From assembly GCA_030425425.1 (NCBI GenBank), contig JAUIAO010000034.1, positions 1 through 64,000 on the forward strand: DNA of 64,000 nucleotides. Direction: 5' to 3'. Positions 17,014 through 25,738 of the stretch are shown here, one piece after another; position 1 is the stretch's first letter; each line of letters begins with the position of its first letter. The notes below the pieces were generated by a model that saw only the letters and a list, made by a program, of their open reading frames with translations, was not told the DNA's origin and did not search any database. A program made the translations under genes and the position numbers. The stretch comes from Bacteroidia bacterium (lineage in GTDB: Bacteria > Bacteroidota > Bacteroidia > Cytophagales > Cyclobacteriaceae).

Positions 17014-17841
17014 TTATATTGGGAAACTCACTACAGGTACTTTCACATGATTCACCACTTTTTCTGTGAGACTACCGAGGAACGCCCGGGACAATCCCTT
17101 TCTGTGGTGAGTAGCAATGGCCAATAACCCTGTCACATTATGTTCACAATATTGCTCTATGCCTTCTTCAAAAGTGTAGCTGTCTTCAATTTCGGCTTCT
17201 TCCAGATTAGTGGATGCCAAGGCAATAAACGCTTCCATGCGCTCCTTGATCACCCATGACCGATGGAAGTCCGATGGTGTATTAATGTATAGCAAATGGA
17301 TTTTTGCTCCCATTAGTTGTGCAAAAGACACTACATGTGTGAATGGCCTCATCATTTCATCTTCAAAGTCAGAAACGAAAAGTATGTTCGGAATTTCCAG
17401 ATTTTCTAGTCGATCTTTTACGATCAGCACAGGTACTTCGGAGTTTCTTACCACCATCTGAGCATTGGAACCAATGAAAAACTCCTTCACCCCTTTTGCT
17501 CCATGTGAACCCATCACAATCATGGAAATATTGTTTCTTTCTGCATAATTGGTCACTGCATCCGAACTATTGTCAAAATCCATGTATTGTACGGCTTGTA
17601 AGCCTTCAGCTTCTGCTTGCTTTACTAGTTTATTGAGCTCAGCTTTTACGCGATCTACTTCTTCTGTCACGTCCGGATAGACTGTGCTTTGAGCAAAATC
17701 TATGTGAATCCAGTCTATAGGAACTGACACAAAATGGTAAAAATGGATTTCTGCACCATATCTTTTGGCAATACCGATGGCTGCATCTGCTGCATTCTGT
17801 GCACAATCGGAAAAATCTGTAGGGACCAATATTCTTTTCAT
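17014..17841 (-). CDS. Tandem universal stress protein (two UspA domains)
   Basis: A 275-aa cytosolic protein with two UspA domains (about 1–140 and 147–275). The first domain opens MKRILVPTDFSDCAQNAADAAI and carries the ATP-binding signature MGSHGAKGVKEFFIGSNAQ. The second has ILFVSDFEDE and a degenerate loop ATHHRKGLSRAFLGSLTE. Such proteins bind nucleotides and help survival under starvation or redox stress. It is a single gene with its own terminator; no clear promoter was found. Confidence 0.93.
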   Translation of the reverse strand: MKRILVPTDFSDCAQNAADAAIGIAKRYGAEIHFYHFVSVPIDWIHIDFAQSTVYPDVTEEVDRVKAELNKLVKQAEAEGLQAVQYMDFDNSSDAVTNYAERNNISMIVMGSHGAKGVKEFFIGSNAQMVVRNSEVPVLIVKDRLENLEIPNILFVSDFEDEMMRPFTHVVSFAQLMGAKIHLLYINTPSDFHRSWVIKERMEAFIALASTNLEEAEIEDSYTFEEGIEQYCEHNVTGLLAIATHHRKGLSRAFLGSLTEKVVNHVKVPVVSFPI

Positions 17842-18002
17842 GACGCGTGTTTTAGGGGTTATTTTATAGTCTGTTTTGTTTCAATCGATGTTGAAAGCAC
17901 ATAAGCTAATCATTAGACTATCTTTCTCCTATGACGTCCGTCAAACACCTATTTGACTTGAGTCATACTGTCAGGCGTAACAGCAAAACACGAGAAATCT
18001 AT

Positions 18003-18665
18003 CTATGAAGTATGAGTCACCTCTTTGGGCATGTCAGTGGTGGCGAGTACCCCGCGAAAAAACATCCAGTACATCCCAATCATGATTAAATGAGCAATAT
18101 CGTCTCTATTGAACCAGGCTGGATCAATATCTATTTGACCAATTTTCACAATAGCGATCAACAGCAGTGACGACATACCATACAAAAACAACCGATATCC
18201 GTCCTGTCCCGAACGAGACCGCTTGAAAGCCATTACTCCAGTCATCAACCAAAAACCTGCTGTGTGCACCATGATCCATGTAAATGAAAGATCGATAAAC
18301 AGCAACACAAAAGTGGCAAACAGTTTACTTCTGGTTACGGTAAGGAGCATTTGCTTTTGCTTGCTGTTTTCTGTCCCTGCAATCATTGCTAATTCACCAG
18401 AGGACACAGCCAGTGCAGCCGCTGACCAACCAGGGATTTTTCCATTCATGCCCAGGTATTCGAAAAACAGATGGGAAATCCCTCCAAAAAAGAATGAAAT
18501 AGCAAACAAAAGGAAAAACCATGTCCAGTATCGGTTAGGCTCATTTTGATTTTTTCTCAATGTTTGATAAAAATAAAGGCAAAATACAGCCAATACCCAG
18601 TTCATCCCAGAGCTCAAAGGCTCGAGTAGTGTAAGTCCTAAAAACTCGAATGATACTTTCTCCAA
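18003..18665 (-). CDS. Polytopic membrane protein of unknown function (about 7 TM)
   Basis: A 220-aa integral membrane protein with about seven hydrophobic helices. Polar residues are buried in or near helices: FFFGGISHLFFEYLG, LLFIDLSFTWIM and FNRDDIAHLIMIGMYW. The S/H, D and D…H pattern recalls membrane hydrolases of the alkaline ceramidase/PAQR (CREST) superfamily, but the full HxxxH motif is not seen, so this is only a lead. It is divergent from a ceramidase-like gene, with 72 bp between the starts. Confidence 0.6.
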   Translation of the reverse strand: MEKVSFEFLGLTLLEPLSSGMNWVLAVFCLYFYQTLRKNQNEPNRYWTWFFLLFAISFFFGGISHLFFEYLGMNGKIPGWSAAALAVSSGELAMIAGTENSKQKQMLLTVTRSKLFATFVLLFIDLSFTWIMVHTAGFWLMTGVMAFKRSRSGQDGYRLFLYGMSSLLLIAIVKIGQIDIDPAWFNRDDIAHLIMIGMYWMFFRGVLATTDMPKEVTHTS

Positions 18666-18737
18666 TTGTAAATAATCTAGAAATAATGTGATAAGTCGGC
18701 TAAACTATTAAAGCTTTGTTAATAGTTTCATCTTATC

Positions 18738-20114
18738 GTGTCCAGGAAACCAAAATATTCATACATCAAATCGCGCATTTTACGATCTTCAGTTGGCATA
18801 TTGATCTTGGTCTTTCTCATTCTGATAGTTTTCCTGAATACCGTAGATCGTTCGCCATATCAAACACAGCATTTCTTTATGGAGATCAACCTGCGTTTGG
18901 ATTCTTTGGAAAGTGCATGGGAATACCCAGAAGATAGTTCAGCATTTTTGGCGGGATGGTCTACTATCAGCATTACGCCCAAAAATCAAGTACCATTGGC
19001 TGGATATGGAACCAGAGACCCTAAAGAATTGGCGGGAATACACGATAGCAGTTTTGTGAAGACAATTATTTTGAAAACTGAAAAAACAAAGCTGGCTATC
19101 ATTTCTGCAGACTTACTTATCATTCACCCGGAGTTGTCTAAGCGTGTTTATCAAAAGCTCCCTGAAGAGTGGAATAAAAATGAAATTTACTTTACTGCTA
19201 CTCATACGCATTCTGGTCAGGGCGCATGGGCTCCCGGTGTGGTCGGTGAGCTATTTGCAGGACCATTTGATGAAGAAACCATTACCAGCTTGTCTTCTCG
19301 GATAGTTGAATCTGTCGTCAGAGCAGAACAAAGTGCGGATACGGCAGCTCTTAGTTTTGGAGAATTGGATGCTGGCGATTTGGTATATAACCGCCTGGTT
19401 AAAGAGCAGGGAATTATCGACCCATGGCTCAAAATCTTACAGATTAAAAAGAAAAATGAAACGGGAATAGTTAGTTTTTTCAGTGCTCATGCGACATGCC
19501 TGAATCATGAAAACAGGTTGCTTACAGGAGATTTTCCTTCCTATTATACTCAGCTTTTACAAAATCAAAGAAGTATTGATTTTGCGGCATATGCTGCAGG
19601 TGCTGTAGGTAGTATGGGCCCGGTTATTCAGTCCAGAGATTTTGCTGCAGCAAAAAATATTGCTGAAAAGTTAGCAGAACAAACGAACCTATTGAGAATG
19701 CTAAAACCCGGGCCGATCTCCTCCAGCTCCCTCATTTCTTTTCAATTAAAATTGCCTATGAGATCACCAAGAGTTAAAATTTCCAAAAATCTGGCAATCC
19801 GTCCTTATTGGTTTGAAAAACTCTTCGGAACTTACAACCACCATCTTTCTATAGTAAAAGTGGGTCAAAATCTGTTCATTGGGTTGCCCTGTGACTTCTC
19901 TGGTGAACTGGCCGTGCCACTCTATCAATATGCCCGAGCAAAAGGGTTGAACCTGGTTCTCACTTCATTCAATGGAGATTATATAGGCTATGTGATCAAA
20001 GATGAGTGGTATGATTTACCAAAATATGAAGCGAGAACTATGAGTTGGTATGGGCCGGATGCCGGTTCTTACCTTTCTGAAATAATTAAACGAATAATTG
20101 ATATTGTGCAATGA
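18738..20114 (+). CDS. Membrane-anchored neutral-ceramidase-like hydrolase
   Basis: The 458-aa protein has a single N-terminal membrane anchor (about residues 14–34) and a neutral/alkaline ceramidase N-terminal domain. Zinc-ligand-like motifs are THTHSGQG (near 155) and FFSAHATCL (near 250). The segment NGDYIGYVIKDEWYDLPKYE fits the Glu/Tyr zinc-ligand region of bacterial ceramidases, and GSMGP stands where the nucleophilic serine motif lies. The C-terminal domain of the 650–750-aa family members is absent. The start is a GTG at 18738; no ATG precedes the membrane segment. Its stop overlaps the next gene by 4 bp. The natural substrate may be an N-acyl lipid or peptide. Confidence 0.82.
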   Translation: MSRKPKYSYIKSRILRSSVGILILVFLILIVFLNTVDRSPYQTQHFFMEINLRLDSLESAWEYPEDSSAFLAGWSTISITPKNQVPLAGYGTRDPKELAGIHDSSFVKTIILKTEKTKLAIISADLLIIHPELSKRVYQKLPEEWNKNEIYFTATHTHSGQGAWAPGVVGELFAGPFDEETITSLSSRIVESVVRAEQSADTAALSFGELDAGDLVYNRLVKEQGIIDPWLKILQIKKKNETGIVSFFSAHATCLNHENRLLTGDFPSYYTQLLQNQRSIDFAAYAAGAVGSMGPVIQSRDFAAAKNIAEKLAEQTNLLRMLKPGPISSSSLISFQLKLPMRSPRVKISKNLAIRPYWFEKLFGTYNHHLSIVKVGQNLFIGLPCDFSGELAVPLYQYARAKGLNLVLTSFNGDYIGYVIKDEWYDLPKYEARTMSWYGPDAGSYLSEIIKRIIDIVQ

Positions 20115-21196
20115 AGATCAATAAACCGACTTTTTTGGTAAATGAAGCACAAGTGAGAGCGAATATTCGCAATATGAAATTAAAGGCGGATAAATCCAAT
20201 GCCGAGCTTCGCCCTCATTTCAAAACTCATCAATCAGCAGAAATAAGTGAGTGGTGTCGCCAGGAGGGTATTTCTAAAATCACAGTTTCGTCAATGGATA
20301 TGGCGAAGTATTTTGCCGAGCATGGTTGGAACGACATTACTATTGCTTTTCCTTATAACCCCCTGGAACATGAAGCCTTAAATGATCTGGCATCAAAGGT
20401 TCATCTCAATGTTCTTATTGTGTCTAAAGAAGCACTGGACCACCTCAATCAAAATGTAAAAGCTGAACTCGGCTATTTTATCAAGTTAGATGTTGGCACT
20501 CATAGAACGGGTGTAGAAATTTCCGAAGAAGGGAAAATTCGAAAAATTGCAGAATCAAAAAACCAAAAGCATCAGTTCAAGGGAGTCCTTGTGCATGCAG
20601 GCCATAGTTATCAACCCCTGACCAATATTGAAGCAAGTAGGATTTATCAGGATTCCCTCCGTTTGATGCGTCAGGTAAAAGAGCTGACCAATCAAGAGGA
20701 TTTGATTTTTTCGTATGGAGATACTCCTACCTGTTCTATTCTGGAAGATTTCAGTGAAATGGACGAGTTGCGACCTGGCAATTTCGTGTTTTACGATACC
20801 ATGCAGCAATGGTTCAATGCTTGTTCTTTGGAAGAAATTGCCGTTTGCATGGCTTGTCCGGTAGTAGCTGTGCACCCTCAGCGTAATGAAATTGTAGTAT
20901 ATGGAGGAGGAGTACACTTATCAAAGGATATGATCATGCCAGAAGGTATCCGTTCATTTGGTACAGTTGTTGAATGGAAAGGCAAAAGCTGGGGATCTCT
21001 ACCAATTGGAAATGTAGTTCGCGTTTCTCAAGAACATGGGATAATCCACGTATCTGATGAGGTGATTCAATCTGTAAAAATCGGTGATGTTTTGGGAGTA
21101 CTTCCTGTCCACAGCTGTATGACGGCCGATCTTCAGGGTTACTACGTATCTTTGAGTGGCAATCGAATCAATAAATTCAATAAATCGATGATATGA
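20111..21196 (+). CDS. D-threonine aldolase / D-serine dehydratase-like PLP enzyme
   Basis: A 361-aa fold-type III PLP protein. The PLP lysine is in RPHFKTHQS (K38). The alanine-racemase-like barrel includes IKLDVGTHRTGV and VLVHAGHSY. The C-terminal domain carries the metal-binding LPVHSCMTADL, where the His and Cys bind a divalent ion in D-threonine aldolase and D-serine dehydratase. Likely chemistry is retro-aldol cleavage or dehydration of a D-beta-hydroxy amino acid. Four-base ATGA overlaps join it to both neighbours, suggesting strict co-expression. Confidence 0.88.
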   Translation: MKINKPTFLVNEAQVRANIRNMKLKADKSNAELRPHFKTHQSAEISEWCRQEGISKITVSSMDMAKYFAEHGWNDITIAFPYNPLEHEALNDLASKVHLNVLIVSKEALDHLNQNVKAELGYFIKLDVGTHRTGVEISEEGKIRKIAESKNQKHQFKGVLVHAGHSYQPLTNIEASRIYQDSLRLMRQVKELTNQEDLIFSYGDTPTCSILEDFSEMDELRPGNFVFYDTMQQWFNACSLEEIAVCMACPVVAVHPQRNEIVVYGGGVHLSKDMIMPEGIRSFGTVVEWKGKSWGSLPIGNVVRVSQEHGIIHVSDEVIQSVKIGDVLGVLPVHSCMTADLQGYYVSLSGNRINKFNKSMI

Positions 21197-22308
21197 AAAA
21201 ACCATTTTTGGTGCTTTTTTTAATTACGCTACTCATTCATTCTGACCTGATAGGTCAGAAGAAGTACTCTGATGAGGTCGACTCACTGGACCTGATGATT
21301 GGCCAGATGATCCTGACTGGCCTGGGAGATTTTAACGAGTTGGATCCGAATGAATCAGTATTTCAATCAATCAGAGATGGAGAAGTTGGTGGTTTGATAC
21401 TTTTTTCTAAAAACCTAAGTAATACCGAAACTGAGGACAGATTAAAAACAATCATTGATCACGCTCAGTCACAAACCGATATTCCTTTGTTTATCAGCAT
21501 AGATGAGGAAGGGGGAAGAGTCAATAGATTGAAGCCAAAATATGGGTTTCAGAAATCTGTGTCGGCTCAGTATTTGGGAGAACTAGACAACCCAGACAGT
21601 ACAGAGCATTACGGAGAGCAGACAGCCGCCATGTTGTATCGACTGGGAATCAACATGAATTTTGCACCGGTTTTGGATGTCAACCTGAACCTAGACAATC
21701 CGGTAATAGGTAAGGTAGAGAGGTCGTTCAGTCCCAATCCAGAGAAAGTGGCAGAGCATGCCGGTATTGTCATAGATGCTCATGACTTGTTTGGGATTAC
21801 GGCAGTAGTCAAGCATTTCCCAGGCCACGGAAGCTCAAAAACTGATTCACATCTTGGCCTAACGGACGTTTCCAGTACCTGGCGTTTTGAGGAGTTGAAG
21901 CCGTACAAAATGTTGTTGGATTCTGGAAAAGTAAAGGCTGTGATGAGCGCGCATATCGTCAATGAAGTACTGGATGACCGCAAACTACCCGCTACACTCA
22001 GCGATAAAGTAATTAAAAACGTACTTCGCGACTTCCTCCATTATGATGGAGTAGTCATCTCTGATGATATGCAGATGCGTGCAATTAGTGCCGAATACGG
22101 ATTGAAAGAAGCTATAAAAATGGCTATTTTGGCTGATGTGGATATTTTACTTTTTGCCAATAATGTGCCGGATTACGAATTGGTGACGGCTCATCAGATT
22201 CATCAGATCATTTCAGAATTTGTAAAAAGTGGGGCCATTCCGGTAGAGAGAATCCAACAATCCTACAAGAGAATTATTGAACTTAAAAAAGAAATGGGTT
22301 TACTTTAG
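21193..22308 (+). CDS. Periplasmic NagZ-like glycoside hydrolase family 3
   Basis: A 371-aa GH3 enzyme of the beta-N-acetylhexosaminidase type. The signal peptide MKKPFLVLFLITLLIHSDLIG places it in the periplasm, whereas E. coli NagZ is cytosolic. NagZ hallmarks are IDEEGGRVNRL, the His/Asp loop KHFPGHGSSKTDSH (207–220) that supplies the acid/base dyad, and VVISDDMQM with nucleophile D291. Expected substrates are GlcNAc-anhydroMur fragments or other beta-GlcNAc glycans. It overlaps the PLP enzyme gene by 4 bp. Confidence 0.93.
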   Translation: MKKPFLVLFLITLLIHSDLIGQKKYSDEVDSLDLMIGQMILTGLGDFNELDPNESVFQSIRDGEVGGLILFSKNLSNTETEDRLKTIIDHAQSQTDIPLFISIDEEGGRVNRLKPKYGFQKSVSAQYLGELDNPDSTEHYGEQTAAMLYRLGINMNFAPVLDVNLNLDNPVIGKVERSFSPNPEKVAEHAGIVIDAHDLFGITAVVKHFPGHGSSKTDSHLGLTDVSSTWRFEELKPYKMLLDSGKVKAVMSAHIVNEVLDDRKLPATLSDKVIKNVLRDFLHYDGVVISDDMQMRAISAEYGLKEAIKMAILADVDILLFANNVPDYELVTAHQIHQIISEFVKSGAIPVERIQQSYKRIIELKKEMGLL

Positions 22309-22341
22309 TATCTCTATGTCACCAAAGCCCAACAACATACC

Positions 22342-23211
22342 ATGATCCAGTATAATCCCAAATCCTGGTTTTCGCTCATTTTTGATCGCTATAGCCGGTA
22401 TGTATTGCGGTTGATGACTCCACTGCTTTCATTCATAGGCGGGTTTACACTAGTTGTATGTTTTTTAGTGCTGGACGTTTTTAAGATAGAGTTTGAAGGA
22501 ACCATCGCCTTCCATTCCATACTGGGTGTGATTTTAGGGTTGTTTTTGGTATTAAGAACCAATACAGCATATGATCGCTGGTGGGAGGGCAGAAAACTGT
22601 GGGGAGCACTTGTGAATGACTCCAGGCAGTTAGCAATAAAAATTGACACTTTTTTGCCGAAAGATGCTACAGAGGATCGGGAGTATTTTCGCAGGATGAT
22701 CCCCAACGTCTCATTTGCGATCAAAGAACACCTGAGAGATAGCATCATGATAGGTGAAATGGACCTGATCAATGATGAAATCAAACAAAAAATTATCGAT
22801 AGTAAACATCGACCAAATATGCTCAACAGACTGCTATATCAACGTGTGGTCAAATGCCAAAAAGAAGGAAAACTCTCCTCTGAGCATTTATTCATTTTGG
22901 ATAAGGAAATTAAAGGCTTTACAGATATAGTTGGCGCTTGTGAGCGAATCAAAACAACACCAATCCCATATTCATATAGCATGTACATCAAAAAATTCCT
23001 ATTTGTATATGCGATCACTATGCCTGTGACCTTTCTCTGGCAGCTAAGGTACTGGTCTGTGCCAGTGATCATGCTGGCATTTTATTTCCTGATTAGTATC
23101 GAACTGATAGCTGAAGAGATAGAAGATCCCTTTGGGCGAGATATCAATGACCTGCCATTGGATGAGATTTCTGTAAAAATCAAAAGTAACGTTTCAGAAA
23201 TCCTGAAGTAA
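22342..23211 (+). CDS. Bestrophin-family anion channel
   Basis: A 289-aa bestrophin-like (UPF0187) membrane protein. The N-terminal pattern FHSILGVILGLFLVLRTNTAYDRWWEGRKLWGAL is the family signature, and the C-terminal IELIAEEIEDPFGRDINDLPLDEI contains the acidic cluster that in eukaryotic members binds Ca. Prokaryotic members form pentameric anion or cation pores. It begins 33 bp after the GH3 gene and may be the last gene of that operon. Confidence 0.92.
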   Translation: MIQYNPKSWFSLIFDRYSRYVLRLMTPLLSFIGGFTLVVCFLVLDVFKIEFEGTIAFHSILGVILGLFLVLRTNTAYDRWWEGRKLWGALVNDSRQLAIKIDTFLPKDATEDREYFRRMIPNVSFAIKEHLRDSIMIGEMDLINDEIKQKIIDSKHRPNMLNRLLYQRVVKCQKEGKLSSEHLFILDKEIKGFTDIVGACERIKTTPIPYSYSMYIKKFLFVYAITMPVTFLWQLRYWSVPVIMLAFYFLISIELIAEEIEDPFGRDINDLPLDEISVKIKSNVSEILK

Positions 23212-23256
23212 TACTTGACTTTATGAATCCACCACCGGATTCTTAGCGAAAAGGCT

Positions 23257-23264
23257 TACTTTTG
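23257..23264 (+). promoter_or_regulatory. Candidate -7 box before the TPR kinase
   Basis: TACTTTTG fits TAnnTTTG exactly. No convincing -33 TTG lies 19–20 nt upstream. A small 6-bp hairpin (GAATCC 23225–23230, GGATTC 23237–23242) precedes it. Confidence 0.35.
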
Positions 23265-23332
23265 TATCATCTCAACCGAGCATATATACCTTTAAAACCA
23301 GTACTAAAACCAGGCCCATACATTTTATTCGG

Positions 23333-25738
23333 TTGGATAAAAATCGAGAACATATTTCCTATTCCAAAAGTCGTTGGAAGAGCAGCTCGCATTTGATGCT
23401 CATTTCAATGATTTGCATATTGAATTTGACAATCATTGGCGAAGCTTCTGGTCAAGAGACGAAAGAAGCGGATTCGTTGGAGCTGCTTTTGAATACCGAA
23501 TTAGATGATTCGTTAAAAGTCCCAGTATTGTATAAACTGATCAGTTATTATAGTTCCCGGGACTCGTCTCATACTGCTACATATCTCAGAGAGTTGGAAA
23601 AGCTTAGTTCCGATTCATTTTATCCGGATTTACTGGTAGAAAGCAGGCTAAAATATGGTAGGATGTTATTGGACATGGGTTACCATGAAGAAGCTAGACA
23701 TATTTTTACGAGCACCAGAGAACTGGCCATGAAAATCGATAGTGTCAGGCTGGAAGTAAAGGCCATTCTACTTTTAACAATACTTAATCAAAAAATTAGT
23801 AATAGAAAAGAGGCCAATTACTATGCGGAATTATACCTGGGCAAAGCCCAAATGCTCGGAGACTCAACATTGATAAGCAAGGCATACATAAATAAAGGAG
23901 GTTTGTGGCAAGTCGGCGATGATGTACGTCTTCCATTGGAGAATTACGAGAAATCGCTTGAGATTGATCAGCAAATGGGAGACTATGAGAATATGGTCTG
24001 GACTTATCTGAGAATGGGAAATATATATCTCTACCTCGGGGAGACTGTAGAGGCAATTGATCAATATTTCAAAGGACTGAAAATCTCCGAAACGCATGGC
24101 CTGACAGAATATGAGGTAATGTGCTATAGCAATCTTGGCTATGCATATCAGAATCAAAGAGAATTTTCGCTCGCATTGCAATATTTGGAAAAGGGAAAAA
24201 TCACAGCTCAAAAACTGTATGAAAGTGATCCTACAAGAGCCAACCTTACACCTTTTTGTATCAATCTTTGGAATCAAGGGGAGCTTTATCGAGACCTTCA
24301 GCAATATGACCAGTCTTTTAGCTACTTATATGAAGCTCTGGAGTTGAGCAAAAAACTAAAAAATGATGAATATCTGGGTATGGCATGGAGTAGAATTGGA
24401 AACCTTCAGGTGCTCAGTGATAGTCTGGTAGCGGCCAGAACCAGTCTCTCCAGGGCGCAAAAATTACTTGAAAACACAACCAATAAAGAGGAGCTATCTC
24501 TTACACTTTTCTATCAAAGTCAACTGGCAGAGAAACAAGGACACACTGATCGGGCTATTAAATATCTCAAAAGATGCATGAATGTGGCTATGGAGATAGA
24601 GTACTTACCCATAATCCGGAATAGTGCATATGATCTCTTTAGGATATATCAACGAAATGGAGATTTTGAAAGAGCATTGAACTATCATATTCTATTCAAG
24701 GAGATGTCGGACAGCATACAGGATGAAGAGAAGACGAAAAAGATTACACAACAGGCAATGCAATTTGAGTTTGATAAATACAGGAGGGAACAACAAACGC
24801 TTCAAAAAGAAAAAGATTTTGAGGCTACCCAACAGGTTCAACAACAAAAGGCTTTTCGCAATACATTCCTCATCATTGCATTAGCGTTGGTGATTGTTAC
24901 TTTTTTAATTTATCGGGCATATCAAATAAAAAGAAAAGCGAATCTTGAAATCAATAAATACCTGGACACTTTAGAGGAGAAATCTGAAGAAATCTCGTCA
25001 ATAAATCTGAACTTAAACATTCAAAAAGAGCATCTGGAGAAGACTGTAGCTACTAAAGACATGTTTTTTAGTATCATAGGTCATGATTTAAGAAACCCGT
25101 TATCATCATTTGTGGAAGGCTCCAATATTTTGCTGCATGAATCTATCAGTGCGGATGAGCAAAAACTACTCCTTGAATTGATGAATAATAGCGCCAACCA
25201 AGCCTACAATTTGCTAGAAAACCTTTTGCAGTGGGCGCAGAGCCAGACGGGAAATATTTCTTTTCGGCCTACACAGATCGATTTGCATGGCCTTGTTTAC
25301 AGAGTATTTGGTCAGGTGGAGAATCATGCGAGTTCCAAAAAAATAGAATTGATTACTAACGTTACCTCACCATTTGAAGTAATCTGTGACTGGAATATGA
25401 TGGAAACGGTACTTCGTAATCTCGTGACAAATGCCATCAAATATTCTTATCAAGAAAGCAAAGTAGAAGTTTTAGTAGAGCAAAATAAACAGTCTGTGAC
25501 GATCACCATAAAAGATCATGGAATAGGAATGACGCCATCTCAGATGGACGTTTTATATGAAATGTCTCATAAGCGAAGCACGCCCGGTACCAACTCAGAA
25601 AAAGGCTCAGGGCTGGGCCTTATCCTTACTAAAGATTTTGTGGAAATGCACACAGGAACTATTGAGGTACAAAGCAAGGTAAATCATGGCAGTACATTTA
25701 CAATTACTTTACCTCAACAGCCAGGTTCAAATAGCTAG
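23333..25738 (+). CDS. TPR-sensor membrane histidine kinase
   Basis: The 801-aa protein has a signal-peptide-like N-terminus, a periplasmic TPR array (about 60–470), a membrane helix (about 509–530), a coiled coil, and a kinase core. The H box is SIIGHDLRNPLSS (H584), the N box NLVTNAIKYSYQ, then DHGIGM and GSGLGLILTKDF. This matches the Bacteroidota class of TPR kinases that sense envelope or growth state. No response regulator gene adjoins it. The longest frame starts at TTG 23333; an ATG at 23396 would leave a normal signal peptide (MLISMICILN…ASGQ) and may be the true start. It converges on the permease gene, the two stop codons sharing CTAG. Confidence 0.9.
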   Translation: MDKNREHISYSKSRWKSSSHLMLISMICILNLTIIGEASGQETKEADSLELLLNTELDDSLKVPVLYKLISYYSSRDSSHTATYLRELEKLSSDSFYPDLLVESRLKYGRMLLDMGYHEEARHIFTSTRELAMKIDSVRLEVKAILLLTILNQKISNRKEANYYAELYLGKAQMLGDSTLISKAYINKGGLWQVGDDVRLPLENYEKSLEIDQQMGDYENMVWTYLRMGNIYLYLGETVEAIDQYFKGLKISETHGLTEYEVMCYSNLGYAYQNQREFSLALQYLEKGKITAQKLYESDPTRANLTPFCINLWNQGELYRDLQQYDQSFSYLYEALELSKKLKNDEYLGMAWSRIGNLQVLSDSLVAARTSLSRAQKLLENTTNKEELSLTLFYQSQLAEKQGHTDRAIKYLKRCMNVAMEIEYLPIIRNSAYDLFRIYQRNGDFERALNYHILFKEMSDSIQDEEKTKKITQQAMQFEFDKYRREQQTLQKEKDFEATQQVQQQKAFRNTFLIIALALVIVTFLIYRAYQIKRKANLEINKYLDTLEEKSEEISSINLNLNIQKEHLEKTVATKDMFFSIIGHDLRNPLSSFVEGSNILLHESISADEQKLLLELMNNSANQAYNLLENLLQWAQSQTGNISFRPTQIDLHGLVYRVFGQVENHASSKKIELITNVTSPFEVICDWNMMETVLRNLVTNAIKYSYQESKVEVLVEQNKQSVTITIKDHGIGMTPSQMDVLYEMSHKRSTPGTNSEKGSGLGLILTKDFVEMHTGTIEVQSKVNHGSTFTITLPQQPGSNS

